Positions 1 through 6,164 of a DNA stretch of 8,794 nt are shown here, piece after piece. Location of the stretch: assembly GCA_955652585.1 (NCBI GenBank), contig CATPBF010000146.1:1-8794 (forward strand). Reading direction: 5' to 3'. Origin of the DNA: Candidatus Dormiibacterota bacterium (lineage in GTDB: Bacteria > Chloroflexota > Dormibacteria > Dormibacterales > Dormibacteraceae). How positions within the stretch are numbered: the stretch's first letter is position 1; the number at the start of each line of letters is the position of its first letter. The notes beneath the pieces were generated by a model. It saw only the letters and a list, made by a program, of their open reading frames with translations. It was not told where the DNA came from and did not search any database. Position numbers and translations under genes: made by a program.

Positions 1-824
1 GCGCCGGCCAGGTCGCGCTTGAGCTCCGCCATCATCTCTTCCGCCGTCTCGACTGGCCGTACGTCGACGCCGCGATGGTCCGGGTGCGTCGCAGTCGTCA
101 CCAGCGTCACGCGTGCGCCGCGGTCCGCAGCCGCGGCCGCGATCGCAAAGCCCATTTTCCCGCTCGAGTAGTTGCTGATAAAGCGGACCGGGTCGATCGG
201 TTCGCGCGTGCCGCCCGCGGTAACCACCACCCCCCGCCCAGCCAGGTCGTAGTTGGAACGCACGGCGTCCGCCATCGCCTTCATCAGCGCCGACGCATTC
301 GCAAGCCGGCCTGCGCCAACGTGACCGCTCGCCAGGTGACCGGATTCCGGCTCGACTACGACCACGCCCCGGCGGCGCAGACCAGCGATGTTTTCCTGCA
401 CGGCGCGCTTCGACCACATGGCGTCGTTCATCGCCGGCGCGACCACGATCGGGCAGCGCGACGCCAGCAGCGTCGCCGTGACGATGTCGTCGGAGCGACC
501 GCTCGCGACGCGCCCGATGATGTTGGCCGTCGCGGGCGCCAGCAGGATCAGCTGGGCCCAGTCTCCGAGCGTCACGTGTGGCTCCGGCGAACCATCGGCC
601 GACCACAGGCCCGTGAGCACAGGGTTGCCAGTGACCCCCTGGAAGGAAGGAGCGCCCACGAACCGGGTCGCCGACGCGGTCATCGCCACTCGGACCTGGG
701 CCCCGGCCTGGGTCAGCGCCGAGGCCAGGTCCACGATCTTGTAGGCGGCGATGCCGCCCGCGACCAGGAGCGCGATGCGCAGGCCCTTCAGCTCATTGGG
801 TACCGGAGTTGGATCGAGGGGCAT
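1..824 (-). CDS. coaBC: CoaBC, bifunctional phosphopantothenoylcysteine decarboxylase / phosphopantothenate-cysteine ligase (3' end outside window)
   Basis: This gene catalyses two cytosolic steps of coenzyme A synthesis: CoaB joins cysteine to 4'-phosphopantothenate, and the FMN-dependent CoaC domain decarboxylates the product. I read 274 codons from ATG at 824-822; a full protein has about 400 residues, so most of CoaB is cut off. The CoaC domain (residues about 13-185) shows GGIAAYK (23-29), the active-site His in PEPHVTLGDWA (His83), LAPATAN (95-101) and PAMN (130-133, catalytic Asn133). The start of CoaB shows TAGGTREPIDPVRFISNYSS (202-221). The flap motif reads GHLASGHVGAGR (162-173), with Ser166 where many homologues have the catalytic Cys (LACG). 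The start lies 3 nt after the gmk stop, with no clear Shine-Dalgarno sequence, so translation is probably coupled. No other ATG/GTG/TTG lies between it and the first conserved residues. The family call is secure. Confidence 0.96.
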   Translation of the reverse strand, partial: MPLDPTPVPNELKGLRIALLVAGGIAAYKIVDLASALTQAGAQVRVAMTASATRFVGAPSFQGVTGNPVLTGLWSADGSPEPHVTLGDWAQLILLAPATANIIGRVASGRSDDIVTATLLASRCPIVVAPAMNDAMWSKRAVQENIAGLRRRGVVVVEPESGHLASGHVGAGRLANASALMKAMADAVRSNYDLAGRGVVVTAGGTREPIDPVRFISNYSSGKMGFAIAAAAADRGARVTLVTTATHPDHRGVDVRPVETAEEMMAELKRDLAG

Positions 825-827
825 GGA

Positions 828-1403
828 TTAAGTGTGGCGCTCGCGCACACGGCGGATGATCGCCAGCACCTCCTGGACCGCGCGCTCGAGGTCGTCGTTG
901 ACGACCACGTGGTCGAAATGCGGCGCGAGCTCCATCTCGTCCTGCGCGATGAGTTGCCGCGCCGTCTGGTCCCGGGGGTTCTCGCTGTGGCGCTCGGTGC
1001 GGCGCCTCAAGAGCTCGTCCATGTTCGGTGGCGCGAGGAAGATGCGTAGCGCGTCCGGCGCGCGCTTGCGCACCTGCTCGGCGCCCTGGACGTCGATCTT
1101 GAGGACGATGTCGAATCCGGCCGCGCGCGCCTCATTGAGCGGGGCGATGGGCGTGCCGTAGAGGTGGCTGTCGTAGGTCGCGTACTCGAGGAGGGCGCCC
1201 TCGCGGATCAGCCCCTCGAACTCTTCTCTGTTCACGAATCGGTAGTCGACGCCGTCGACCTCGCCCGCTCTGGGAGGACGCGTGGTGTACGACACCGAGT
1301 ACTTCAGGTTCGGGTCCAGTTCGAGCAAGCGCTTGATCACCGTGTCCTTGCCGACACCCGACGGCCCGGAGATCACGACCAGCAAGCCTCGTCCGTCGGT
1401 CAT
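828..1403 (-). CDS. gmk: Guanylate kinase
   Basis: Guanylate kinase phosphorylates GMP (and dGMP) to GDP with ATP in the cytosol, feeding GTP pools. The product is 191 aa, usual for the family (about 185-210). It shows the P-loop GPSGVGKDT (13-21), the GMP-binding segment TTRPPRAGEVDGVDY (40-54), EYATYDSHLYGTP (73-85), KIDVQGAEQV (102-111) and the arginine-rich lid RRRTERHSENPRDQ. I chose ATG at 1403-1401. It lies just before the first beta strand and P-loop, and forms an ATGA overlap with the rluD stop (1402-1400). The same frame stays open upstream to 1499, but that would add 32 residues unlike the family and overlap rluD by 100 bp. The next gene, coaBC, starts 3 nt after the stop. The rpoZ gene often found between gmk and coaBC is absent. 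Confidence 0.96.
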   Translation of the reverse strand: MTDGRGLLVVISGPSGVGKDTVIKRLLELDPNLKYSVSYTTRPPRAGEVDGVDYRFVNREEFEGLIREGALLEYATYDSHLYGTPIAPLNEARAAGFDIVLKIDVQGAEQVRKRAPDALRIFLAPPNMDELLRRRTERHSENPRDQTARQLIAQDEMELAPHFDHVVVNDDLERAVQEVLAIIRRVRERHT

Positions 1404-2278
1404 TTGACCGCATCCCAATACGCTGTGAAGTCGGCCGGCGGCGCGACCTCGAATGTCATCTCCACGTTGGTGCGTGGGTGGCGAAGGCGCAGGCGCCAAG
1501 CGTGCAGCATCGGCCGCGCCGGCTCGCCCGGCCCACGCGCGCCGTACTCGGCATCGCCGGCCAGCGGGTGGCCGAGCGCCGCGAGATGAACGCGGATCTG
1601 ATGCGTGCGGCCGGTATCGAGGTCACAGCGCAGGAGTGTATGCGTGCTGCGCTTTTCGACGACCTGGTATCGCGTCCGCGCAAAGCGGCCGCCGGCCACG
1701 ACCGCCATACGCTTGCGATCCTTCGGGTCACGGCCGATGGCGCCTTCCAGATCGCCCGCATCCGTCTTGAAGCGCCCCCGTGCGATCGCCAGATATGTTC
1801 GGCTCAGTGTGCGGTCGCTGAGCTGGGCCGAGAGGGCGCGATGGCTGGGGTCGTTGCGCGCCACGACGATCAACCCTGACGTGCCCTTGTCGAGGCGGTG
1901 GACGATTCCCGGCCGCGCCTCGCCTCCTGCGGCCGACCAGCTCCCGCCGCGACCCAGCAGCGCATGAACGAGAGTGCCGGAGTAATGGCCGGGCGCCGGG
2001 TGGACCACCATCCCCGCCGGCTTATTGATGACCACCAGGTCCGCATCTTCGTAGACGACCTCCAGCGGGATCGCCTCGGCGGAAGCAACAGAGATGTATG
2101 CCTGCGGGATCTCATACTCGACGACGTCCCCTTCCGCGACTCGATCTGAGGGATCGGCGCTCGCACCATTGACGCGGACCAGGTGGCTTTTGATGAGGCG
2201 CGCTGCGGCAGCCCGGCTCAGCTCGGGCTCACGCTCCGCGATGAAACGGTCGAGCCGGGGCGCGGCGACCTCGGCGGT
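1400..2278 (-). CDS. rluD: RluA/RluD-family 23S rRNA pseudouridine synthase (start codon unresolved)
   Basis: This is an S4-domain pseudouridine synthase that isomerises uridines in 23S rRNA; RluD acts on helix 69 in E. coli, but the target here is inferred. From about 2278 the frame encodes an N-terminal S4 domain with RLDRFIAEREPELSR and RLIKSHLVRVNG. The RluA-type catalytic domain then shows VVINKPAGMVVHP and HRLDKGTSG, with the catalytic Asp codon at 1891-1889, followed by RTHQIRVHLA and GHPLAGDAEYG. The total is about 292 aa, as expected. The frame has no ATG, GTG or TTG from 2344 (inside lspA) down to GTG at 2035-2033. A start at 2035 would remove the whole S4 domain. The true start is therefore non-standard, reached by frameshift from lspA, or hidden by a sequence error, and the 5' boundary given is only the lspA stop region. 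The 3' end overlaps gmk as ATGA. The family call is firm; the rluD subtype is less so. Confidence 0.85.
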   Translation of the reverse strand, partial: TAEVAAPRLDRFIAEREPELSRAAAARLIKSHLVRVNGASADPSDRVAEGDVVEYEIPQAYISVASAEAIPLEVVYEDADLVVINKPAGMVVHPAPGHYSGTLVHALLGRGGSWSAAGGEARPGIVHRLDKGTSGLIVVARNDPSHRALSAQLSDRTLSRTYLAIARGRFKTDAGDLEGAIGRDPKDRKRMAVVAGGRFARTRYQVVEKRSTHTLLRCDLDTGRTHQIRVHLAALGHPLAGDAEYGARGPGEPARPMLHAWRLRLRHPRTNVEMTFEVAPPADFTAYWDAVK

Positions 2279-2721
2279 TAGCTTGCGTGGGGCTTGCGTA
2301 GTACGTACCCGACGATCAGCAAGAACACACCGATGCTCACGGCTGAGTCGGCGACGTTGAAGACCGGCCAGAAATGGAAGTTGATGAAGTCGGTGACGCC
2401 GCCACCGTTGATGATGCGGTCGAATGCGTTGCCAAGCGCGCCGCCCACGATGAGCCCGAACACCGCGTCGCTGCTGAGGTCGCCGGGCTGGCGGACCACG
2501 TAGACAGCGAGACCGATCGACACCGCCAGGGCTGCGATCAGGAAGAACCAGGGGCCGACCGGAGCAAAGCCAAACGCCGCGCCGGCGTTGCGAATGTTGG
2601 TGATGCCGACCACGTGGTCGATCACCGAGACCTCGGTGCCGTACGGCACGCTCGAGGTGACGATGCTCTTGGTCAGCCGGTCGAGGACGAACACGACCAG
2701 CGCCACGCTGAAGAAGAGCAC
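2278..2721 (-). CDS. lspA: Lipoprotein signal peptidase (signal peptidase II)
   Basis: This inner-membrane aspartic protease cleaves the signal peptide of prolipoproteins after lipidation of the +1 Cys. The product is 147 aa, slightly shorter than the typical 155-170. Four hydrophobic segments are visible, at about residues 2-22, 58-77, 85-103 and 121-142. Family motifs are present in order: LDRLTK (13-18), TNIRNAGAAFGF (41-52), GGALGNAFDR (93-102), VTDF (109-112) and FNVADSAVS (121-129). The catalytic pair is Asp111 and Asp125. The start is GTG at 2721-2719, 17 nt after the ileS stop, with only a weak ribosome-binding sequence. It leaves the usual short lead-in before Asp14. The reading frame of the next gene, rluD, is offset by -1 and stays open back into this gene. 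Placement after ileS is the classic ileS-lspA pair. Confidence 0.96.
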   Translation of the reverse strand: MLFFSVALVVFVLDRLTKSIVTSSVPYGTEVSVIDHVVGITNIRNAGAAFGFAPVGPWFFLIAALAVSIGLAVYVVRQPGDLSSDAVFGLIVGGALGNAFDRIINGGGVTDFINFHFWPVFNVADSAVSIGVFLLIVGYVLRKPHAS

Positions 2722-2738
2722 TCGCCCGGTATGGTTGG

Positions 2739-5576
2739 TCAGCTTCGCTTCAGTCCGATCCAGATCTGCTCTCCTTCCAGCAACAGCTGTTCACCCTCGC
2801 AGTCATCCTTGCCGTGTTCGATGGTCACGGACAGAGTCTCGTTCTTGATGTAGTCGGCGTGCGTCTCGATAGCGCGTGCGAGCAGGCCGTCAGCCTCGAA
2901 ACAGGTGTGGATCCGATCCTCCACGTTGAGGCCCATCCTCTTGCGCCGGTCCTGGATGAGGCGGACGACCTCGCGCGCGAGCCCTTCCAGGCGCAGCTCT
3001 GCGGTGATCTCGGTGTCCAGCTTCACCTCGGGCGCGCCGAATACGATCCTCTTAACGTTCAACTCCTCGCGCACGATCGCAGCGATGTCGTCGGGCAGGG
3101 GCTCGCCCGGGAGCGCCACCGAGGCGAGGGGCTGGCGGACCCTGATTCGAACTGCGTCCCGGGCCGCCAGTCCCGCTTCGACCGCCTGTCTTGCGAGCGC
3201 CATATCGGCCTCGACCTTCGGATCGTGCCATGGCATCGCCTCCGGAAAGTCGCTGAGGTGGACCGAGCGTCCGTCCGAGAGGTTGCGATACATCGCCTCC
3301 GCCATGAAGGGCACGAACGGCGCCATGAGGAGGCTGACGGTCGATAGCGTCTCGTACAGAGTTTGGTAGGCGGCCAGCTTGTCGCGGTCCGACTGCGACT
3401 TCCAGAATCGCCGCCGCGAGCGGCGGACGTACCAGTTCGACAGCTCGTCGACGAAACGCTGGATCTTCCGGGCAGGCTCGTTAGCGTCGTAGCGGTCGAG
3501 TCCGGTCGTCACCGTTTCCACGAGACCGCTCAGCCGCGACAGCAGCCATCGATCCAGCACGTGCCGCTCGCCCACCGGAACCTGGGCTGCCGAAGGATCG
3601 AATTTGTCGAGCCGCGCGTAGGTGACAAAGAAGGAATAGCAGTTCCAGAGCGGGATGAAGAACTGCTGCGTGGTTTCCCTTAGTCCCGCGTCGCCGGTGC
3701 GATAGTTCTCGCCCACCTGGGTGGACGTGTAGAAATACCAGCGCACTGCATCGGAGCCAAATGTGTCGAAGAGGTAGTTCGGGTCGAGGACGTTGCCCCT
3801 GGACTTCGACGCCTTCTTGCCTTTCGGGTCGACCACGTGGCCGAGGCAGATCACGTTGCGGTACGCGTTCTGCTTGAAAAGGAGTGTAGATATCGCCAGC
3901 AGCGTGTAGAACCAGCCCCGGGTCTGGTCGACCGCCTCCGAGATGAAGTCCGCGGGAAATGTGCCCTTGAACTCGTCGGCGCCCTTGCGAGGGTAGCCGC
4001 GTTGTGCGAAAGGCATCGATCCGGAGTCGAACCAGGTGTCGAGCACCTCCGGAATGCGCTTCATCGTGCCTCCGCATTTCTCGCACGGGAGCGTGATCGC
4101 GTCGATGTAAGGCCGGTGGAGATCGGCGTCGTCCGCCAGTCCGACCTCGGCGGCCGAGCTGATGCAGCGCTGCTCCTCGCATTTGTCGCACACCCAGATC
4201 GGGATCGGTGTGCCCCAGTAGCGGGAGCGCGAGATCGCCCAGTCGACGTTGTTCTCGAGCCAATCGCCCATGCGTCCGGTCTTCACGTGCTCTGGCACCC
4301 AGTTGGTCGCGGCGTTGTTCGCGATGAGGTCGGCCTTGCGCTCGGTGGTGCGCACATACCAGGAATCGAGCGCGTAGTAGATCAGGGGCGTTCGGCAGCG
4401 CCAGCACTCGGGGTACGTGTGCAGGATGGTGCCCGCCTTGTAAAGGAGGCCACGGGTCTTCAGATCGTCCTCGATCAGCGGATTCGCCTCTTTGACGTGA
4501 AGGCCGGCGAACTGCTCGACGTACGGCAGGAACGTTCCGTCGAGGCCGACCGTGTGGCGGAACGGAATGCCCTTCTGCTGGCAGAGCCTGAGGTCGTCAA
4601 CGCCGTACAGCGCTGAGGTGTGGACGACGCCGCTGCCTTCCTCGGTCGAGACGAAATCCGCATCGACGACGTAGTGCGCCTTTCCCTCCTGCGGAATCGA
4701 GTAGGGGTAAAGAGGCTTGTAGTCGAGGCCGACGAGGTCCGCGCCTTTCATCCGTTCGACGATTTCGTAATCGCCGTCCAGGACCTGGAGGCGCGCCTCG
4801 GCGAGGATGAGTAATTCGTCACCCTGCCGGACCTTCACGTAGGTCACGTCGGGGTGCACCGCCAACGCCACGTTTCCCGGCAGCGTCCACGGGGTGGTCG
4901 TCCAGGCCAGGATGGACGTCTTGGGATCGTTCTTGAGTCGGAAGCGGATGTAGACGCTTGGGTCGGGGACGTTGTCGCGGTAGCCCTGCGCAAGCTCGTG
5001 GCTGGACAGTGGCGTTGCGCATCGTGGGCAGTAAGGTGCGACGCGAAAGCCCTTGTAGACGAGGCCTTGCTTCCACATCTCGCTGATCGCCCACCACACC
5101 GACTGGATGTAATCGGACGTCAGGGTCCAGTACGCGTTGTCGTAGTCCAACCAGAAGGCCATGCGCTCGCTGAACACGACCCAGTCGGACACGTATTCGT
5201 ACACGCTCTCGCGGCAGAGCTGATTGAAGCGCTCGATGCCGATCTTGTTCTCGATGTCGAACTTGCCCGAGATGCCCAGCTTCTTCTCGATCTCGATCTC
5301 CACTGGCAGGCCATGCGTGTCCCAGCCGGCCATGCGCTCGACGTAGAAGCCCTTCATCGTCTTGTAACGCGGGAGGAGATCCTTGAAGGCGCGCGCGAGG
5401 ATGTGGTGTGTGGCCGGCTTGCCGTTGGCCGTCGGCGGCCCCTCGTAAAAGACAAAGCGCGGACGCCCGGCACGCAGCTCGAGCGACTTCTGGAAGGTGC
5501 GTTCTTCCTTCCATTTCGCGAGCACCTGCTTCTCGAGGTCAGGGAAGCTGACCTTCTGGTCTACCTTGTCGAACAT
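2739..5576 (-). CDS. ileS: Isoleucyl-tRNA synthetase, type 2 (IleRS2)
   Basis: IleRS charges tRNA-Ile with isoleucine and hydrolyses mischarged Val-tRNA-Ile. The product is 945 aa, short for type 2 enzymes (often about 1000-1070). The N-terminus (KVSFPDLEKQVLAKWKEE) and FYEGPPTANG (43-52) lead into the class I signature region, which reads A55-T56-H57-H58 instead of HxGH. The second signature is K588-A-S-K-S592. The CP1 editing domain shows TTTPWTLPGN (226-235) and GSGVVHTSALYGVDD (314-328). Cys pairs that could bind zinc lie at 183/186, 391/394, 463/466 and 498/501. The anticodon-binding region has NWYVRRSRRRFW (714-725), typical of type 2, and there is no C-terminal zinc finger. ATG at 5576-5574 follows GGGAG-TGAG. 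A T-box leader precedes the gene and its 3' neighbour is lspA. The type 2 assignment rests on motif resemblance. Confidence 0.97.
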   Translation of the reverse strand: MFDKVDQKVSFPDLEKQVLAKWKEERTFQKSLELRAGRPRFVFYEGPPTANGKPATHHILARAFKDLLPRYKTMKGFYVERMAGWDTHGLPVEIEIEKKLGISGKFDIENKIGIERFNQLCRESVYEYVSDWVVFSERMAFWLDYDNAYWTLTSDYIQSVWWAISEMWKQGLVYKGFRVAPYCPRCATPLSSHELAQGYRDNVPDPSVYIRFRLKNDPKTSILAWTTTPWTLPGNVALAVHPDVTYVKVRQGDELLILAEARLQVLDGDYEIVERMKGADLVGLDYKPLYPYSIPQEGKAHYVVDADFVSTEEGSGVVHTSALYGVDDLRLCQQKGIPFRHTVGLDGTFLPYVEQFAGLHVKEANPLIEDDLKTRGLLYKAGTILHTYPECWRCRTPLIYYALDSWYVRTTERKADLIANNAATNWVPEHVKTGRMGDWLENNVDWAISRSRYWGTPIPIWVCDKCEEQRCISSAAEVGLADDADLHRPYIDAITLPCEKCGGTMKRIPEVLDTWFDSGSMPFAQRGYPRKGADEFKGTFPADFISEAVDQTRGWFYTLLAISTLLFKQNAYRNVICLGHVVDPKGKKASKSRGNVLDPNYLFDTFGSDAVRWYFYTSTQVGENYRTGDAGLRETTQQFFIPLWNCYSFFVTYARLDKFDPSAAQVPVGERHVLDRWLLSRLSGLVETVTTGLDRYDANEPARKIQRFVDELSNWYVRRSRRRFWKSQSDRDKLAAYQTLYETLSTVSLLMAPFVPFMAEAMYRNLSDGRSVHLSDFPEAMPWHDPKVEADMALARQAVEAGLAARDAVRIRVRQPLASVALPGEPLPDDIAAIVREELNVKRIVFGAPEVKLDTEITAELRLEGLAREVVRLIQDRRKRMGLNVEDRIHTCFEADGLLARAIETHADYIKNETLSVTIEHGKDDCEGEQLLLEGEQIWIGLKRS

Positions 5577-5582
5577 CTCACT

Positions 5583-5611
5583 CCCAGAGAAATACGGAAT
5601 CGATCTCTGGG
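5583..5611 (-). promoter_or_regulatory. Sequestrator hairpin over the ileS ribosome binding site
   Basis: On the minus strand CCCAGAGA (5611-5604) and TCTCTGGG (5590-5583) form a perfect 8-bp stem with a 13-nt loop. The 3' arm contains the GGG of the ileS Shine-Dalgarno sequence (GGGAG at 5585-5581), 4 nt before the ATG. The first five bases of the 5' arm (CCCAG) are also the 3' strand of the T-box antisequestrator, so the two folds exclude each other. With uncharged tRNA bound, CCCAG pairs with CTGGG (5646-5642) and the ribosome site is free; otherwise the site is covered. There is no run of U after the hairpin, which argues against an intrinsic terminator. Confidence 0.8.
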
Positions 5612-5819
5612 ACGAGCCTTTTCAGCGGGCCCGCGGTACCACCCAGATTCCCAAGGCTGCCACCTCGGACGCTCTTTGGGTTTCGGCTCGGGAGTGATCT
5701 CGAATCCCGCCGTCGGCCGCCAGGCTCTCACCTACCGGACGTGCGCCCTGCGCGCGCCCGGCGACCTGGCTCTCTGTGGACCGATCAGACGGGCCTACCC
5801 GTCTCCGTCATCGCCGAAC
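5583..5819 (-). ncRNA. T-box riboswitch (tRNA-Ile-sensing leader of ileS), probably translational
   Basis: This leader senses uncharged tRNA-Ile and controls ileS. The diagnostic T-box sequence TGGTACCGCGG reads 5641-5631 on the minus strand, flanked by CTGGG (5646-5642). Stem I closes by TTCGGC (5818-5813) with GCCGAA (5687-5682). A GATGA/GA kink-turn-like loop follows, then GGAG (5806-5803) with CTCC (5694-5691). The specifier loop reads GAG-ATC-A, with the isoleucine codon ATC at 5698-5696. Higher up are CCCGTC/GGCGGG, TCGGTC/GGCCGA and GCCAGG/CCTGGC (5770-5765 with 5724-5719). The AGAGAG (5776-5771) and GGTGAGAG (5732-5725) segments resemble the distal elements that contact the tRNA elbow. 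Stem III is CCCAA/TTGGG (5680-5676, 5653-5649). The antisequestrator pairs CTGGG with CCCAG (5611-5607) and GCGGGCC with GGCTCGT. No U-tract is present, so read-out is inferred to be translational. All folding was done by eye. Confidence 0.93.
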
Positions 5820-5823
5820 TCTG

Positions 5824-5829
5824 ATTGTA
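5824..5829 (-). promoter_or_regulatory. Candidate -10 element of the ileS operon promoter
   Basis: TACAAT (5829-5824, minus strand) matches the TATAAT consensus at five of six positions. It places the transcript start at about 5815-5818, at the foot of T-box Stem I (5818). I see no good -35 hexamer at 16-18 nt spacing; the region overlaps the end of yggT and reads CTCAGG at 17 nt. The position fits well but the promoter is weak by sequence alone. Confidence 0.5.
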
Positions 5830-5837
5830 CTGTGCGC

Positions 5838-6095
5838 CTATCCGGCCCTGAGGTTGTTGAGGGCGGCGATCAGGAAGTAGGCGATCAGGATCACGACCAG
5901 AAACGAGAGGTCGATCCCCGACACCGGCGGGATCCAGCGCCGCACCGGCGCCAGGACCGGCTCGGTGACCTGCCAGGCGAACCTCGACACTGCGTTGGTG
6001 GGAAACGGGCTCACCCAAGAGAACACGGCCCTAATGATCATCACGATGATGAAGAGGTAGAGCGCGTCGATCAGAAGCGTGGCGACGAGGTTCAT
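5838..6095 (-). CDS. yggT: YggT-family small membrane protein
   Basis: This is an 85-residue YggT/YlmG-family integral membrane protein. Two hydrophobic segments at about residues 4-27 and 61-82 flank a short loop with the family pattern: RAVFSWVSPFPTNAVSR, then VTEPVLAPVRRWIPP and IDLSFLVVILI. The length equals a single YGGT repeat; E. coli YggT has two. The molecular role is not settled. Family members sit in division clusters and are tied to osmotic tolerance, nucleoid distribution and, in plastids, cytochrome b6f maturation. The start is ATG at 6095-6093, preceded by a weak AG-rich sequence. The gene follows yggS after 69 nt containing an inverted repeat. The usual sepF is not between them, and no divIVA lies between yggT and ileS. 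Confidence 0.92.
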   Translation of the reverse strand: MNLVATLLIDALYLFIIVMIIRAVFSWVSPFPTNAVSRFAWQVTEPVLAPVRRWIPPVSGIDLSFLVVILIAYFLIAALNNLRAG

Positions 6096-6125
6096 CTCTT
6101 ATTCCAGGATAGAGCGAGCGGAGGT

Positions 6126-6164
6126 CCTCACAAACTCACGGCGTCAGCCTCTGAGTTTGTGGGG
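6126..6164 (-). repeat. Inverted repeat / hairpin between yggS and yggT
   Basis: Plus-strand CACAAACTCA (6129-6138) and TGAGTTTGTG (6152-6161) are perfect 10-base reverse complements around a 13-base spacer. One mismatch (6128/6162) and two further C:G pairs extend the match to 6126-6164. In the transcript, the spacer can itself form GGC-TGAC-GCC, giving a longer stem with a 4-base loop. The repeat starts directly after the yggS stop codon (6167-6165). No U-tract follows in the minus-strand transcript, so it is not a standard intrinsic terminator. It could be a processing or stability hairpin, a factor-dependent pause, or a protein site. Confidence 0.7.

Noticed and set aside
75..1049. A 324-codon plus-strand open frame opposite coaBC and gmk.
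   Set aside because: The minus strand encodes unmistakable CoaBC and guanylate kinase here; the plus-strand product is Arg/His-rich and motif-free.
1404..1499. An N-terminal extension of gmk by 32 codons to an upstream start at 1499.
   Set aside because: It would overlap rluD by 100 bp with family-unlike sequence, whereas ATG 1403 gives standard length and an ATGA overlap.
5583..5611. The hairpin before ileS as an intrinsic transcription terminator.
   Set aside because: There is no U-tract; the 3' arm contains the ribosome binding site and the ATG follows within 7 nt, which fits sequestration better.
5838..6095. Reading the small membrane gene as a fragment of a larger broken gene.
   Set aside because: It is a complete single YGGT repeat with two membrane segments and clean start and stop; single-repeat members of this size are usual in Gram-positive-type clusters.
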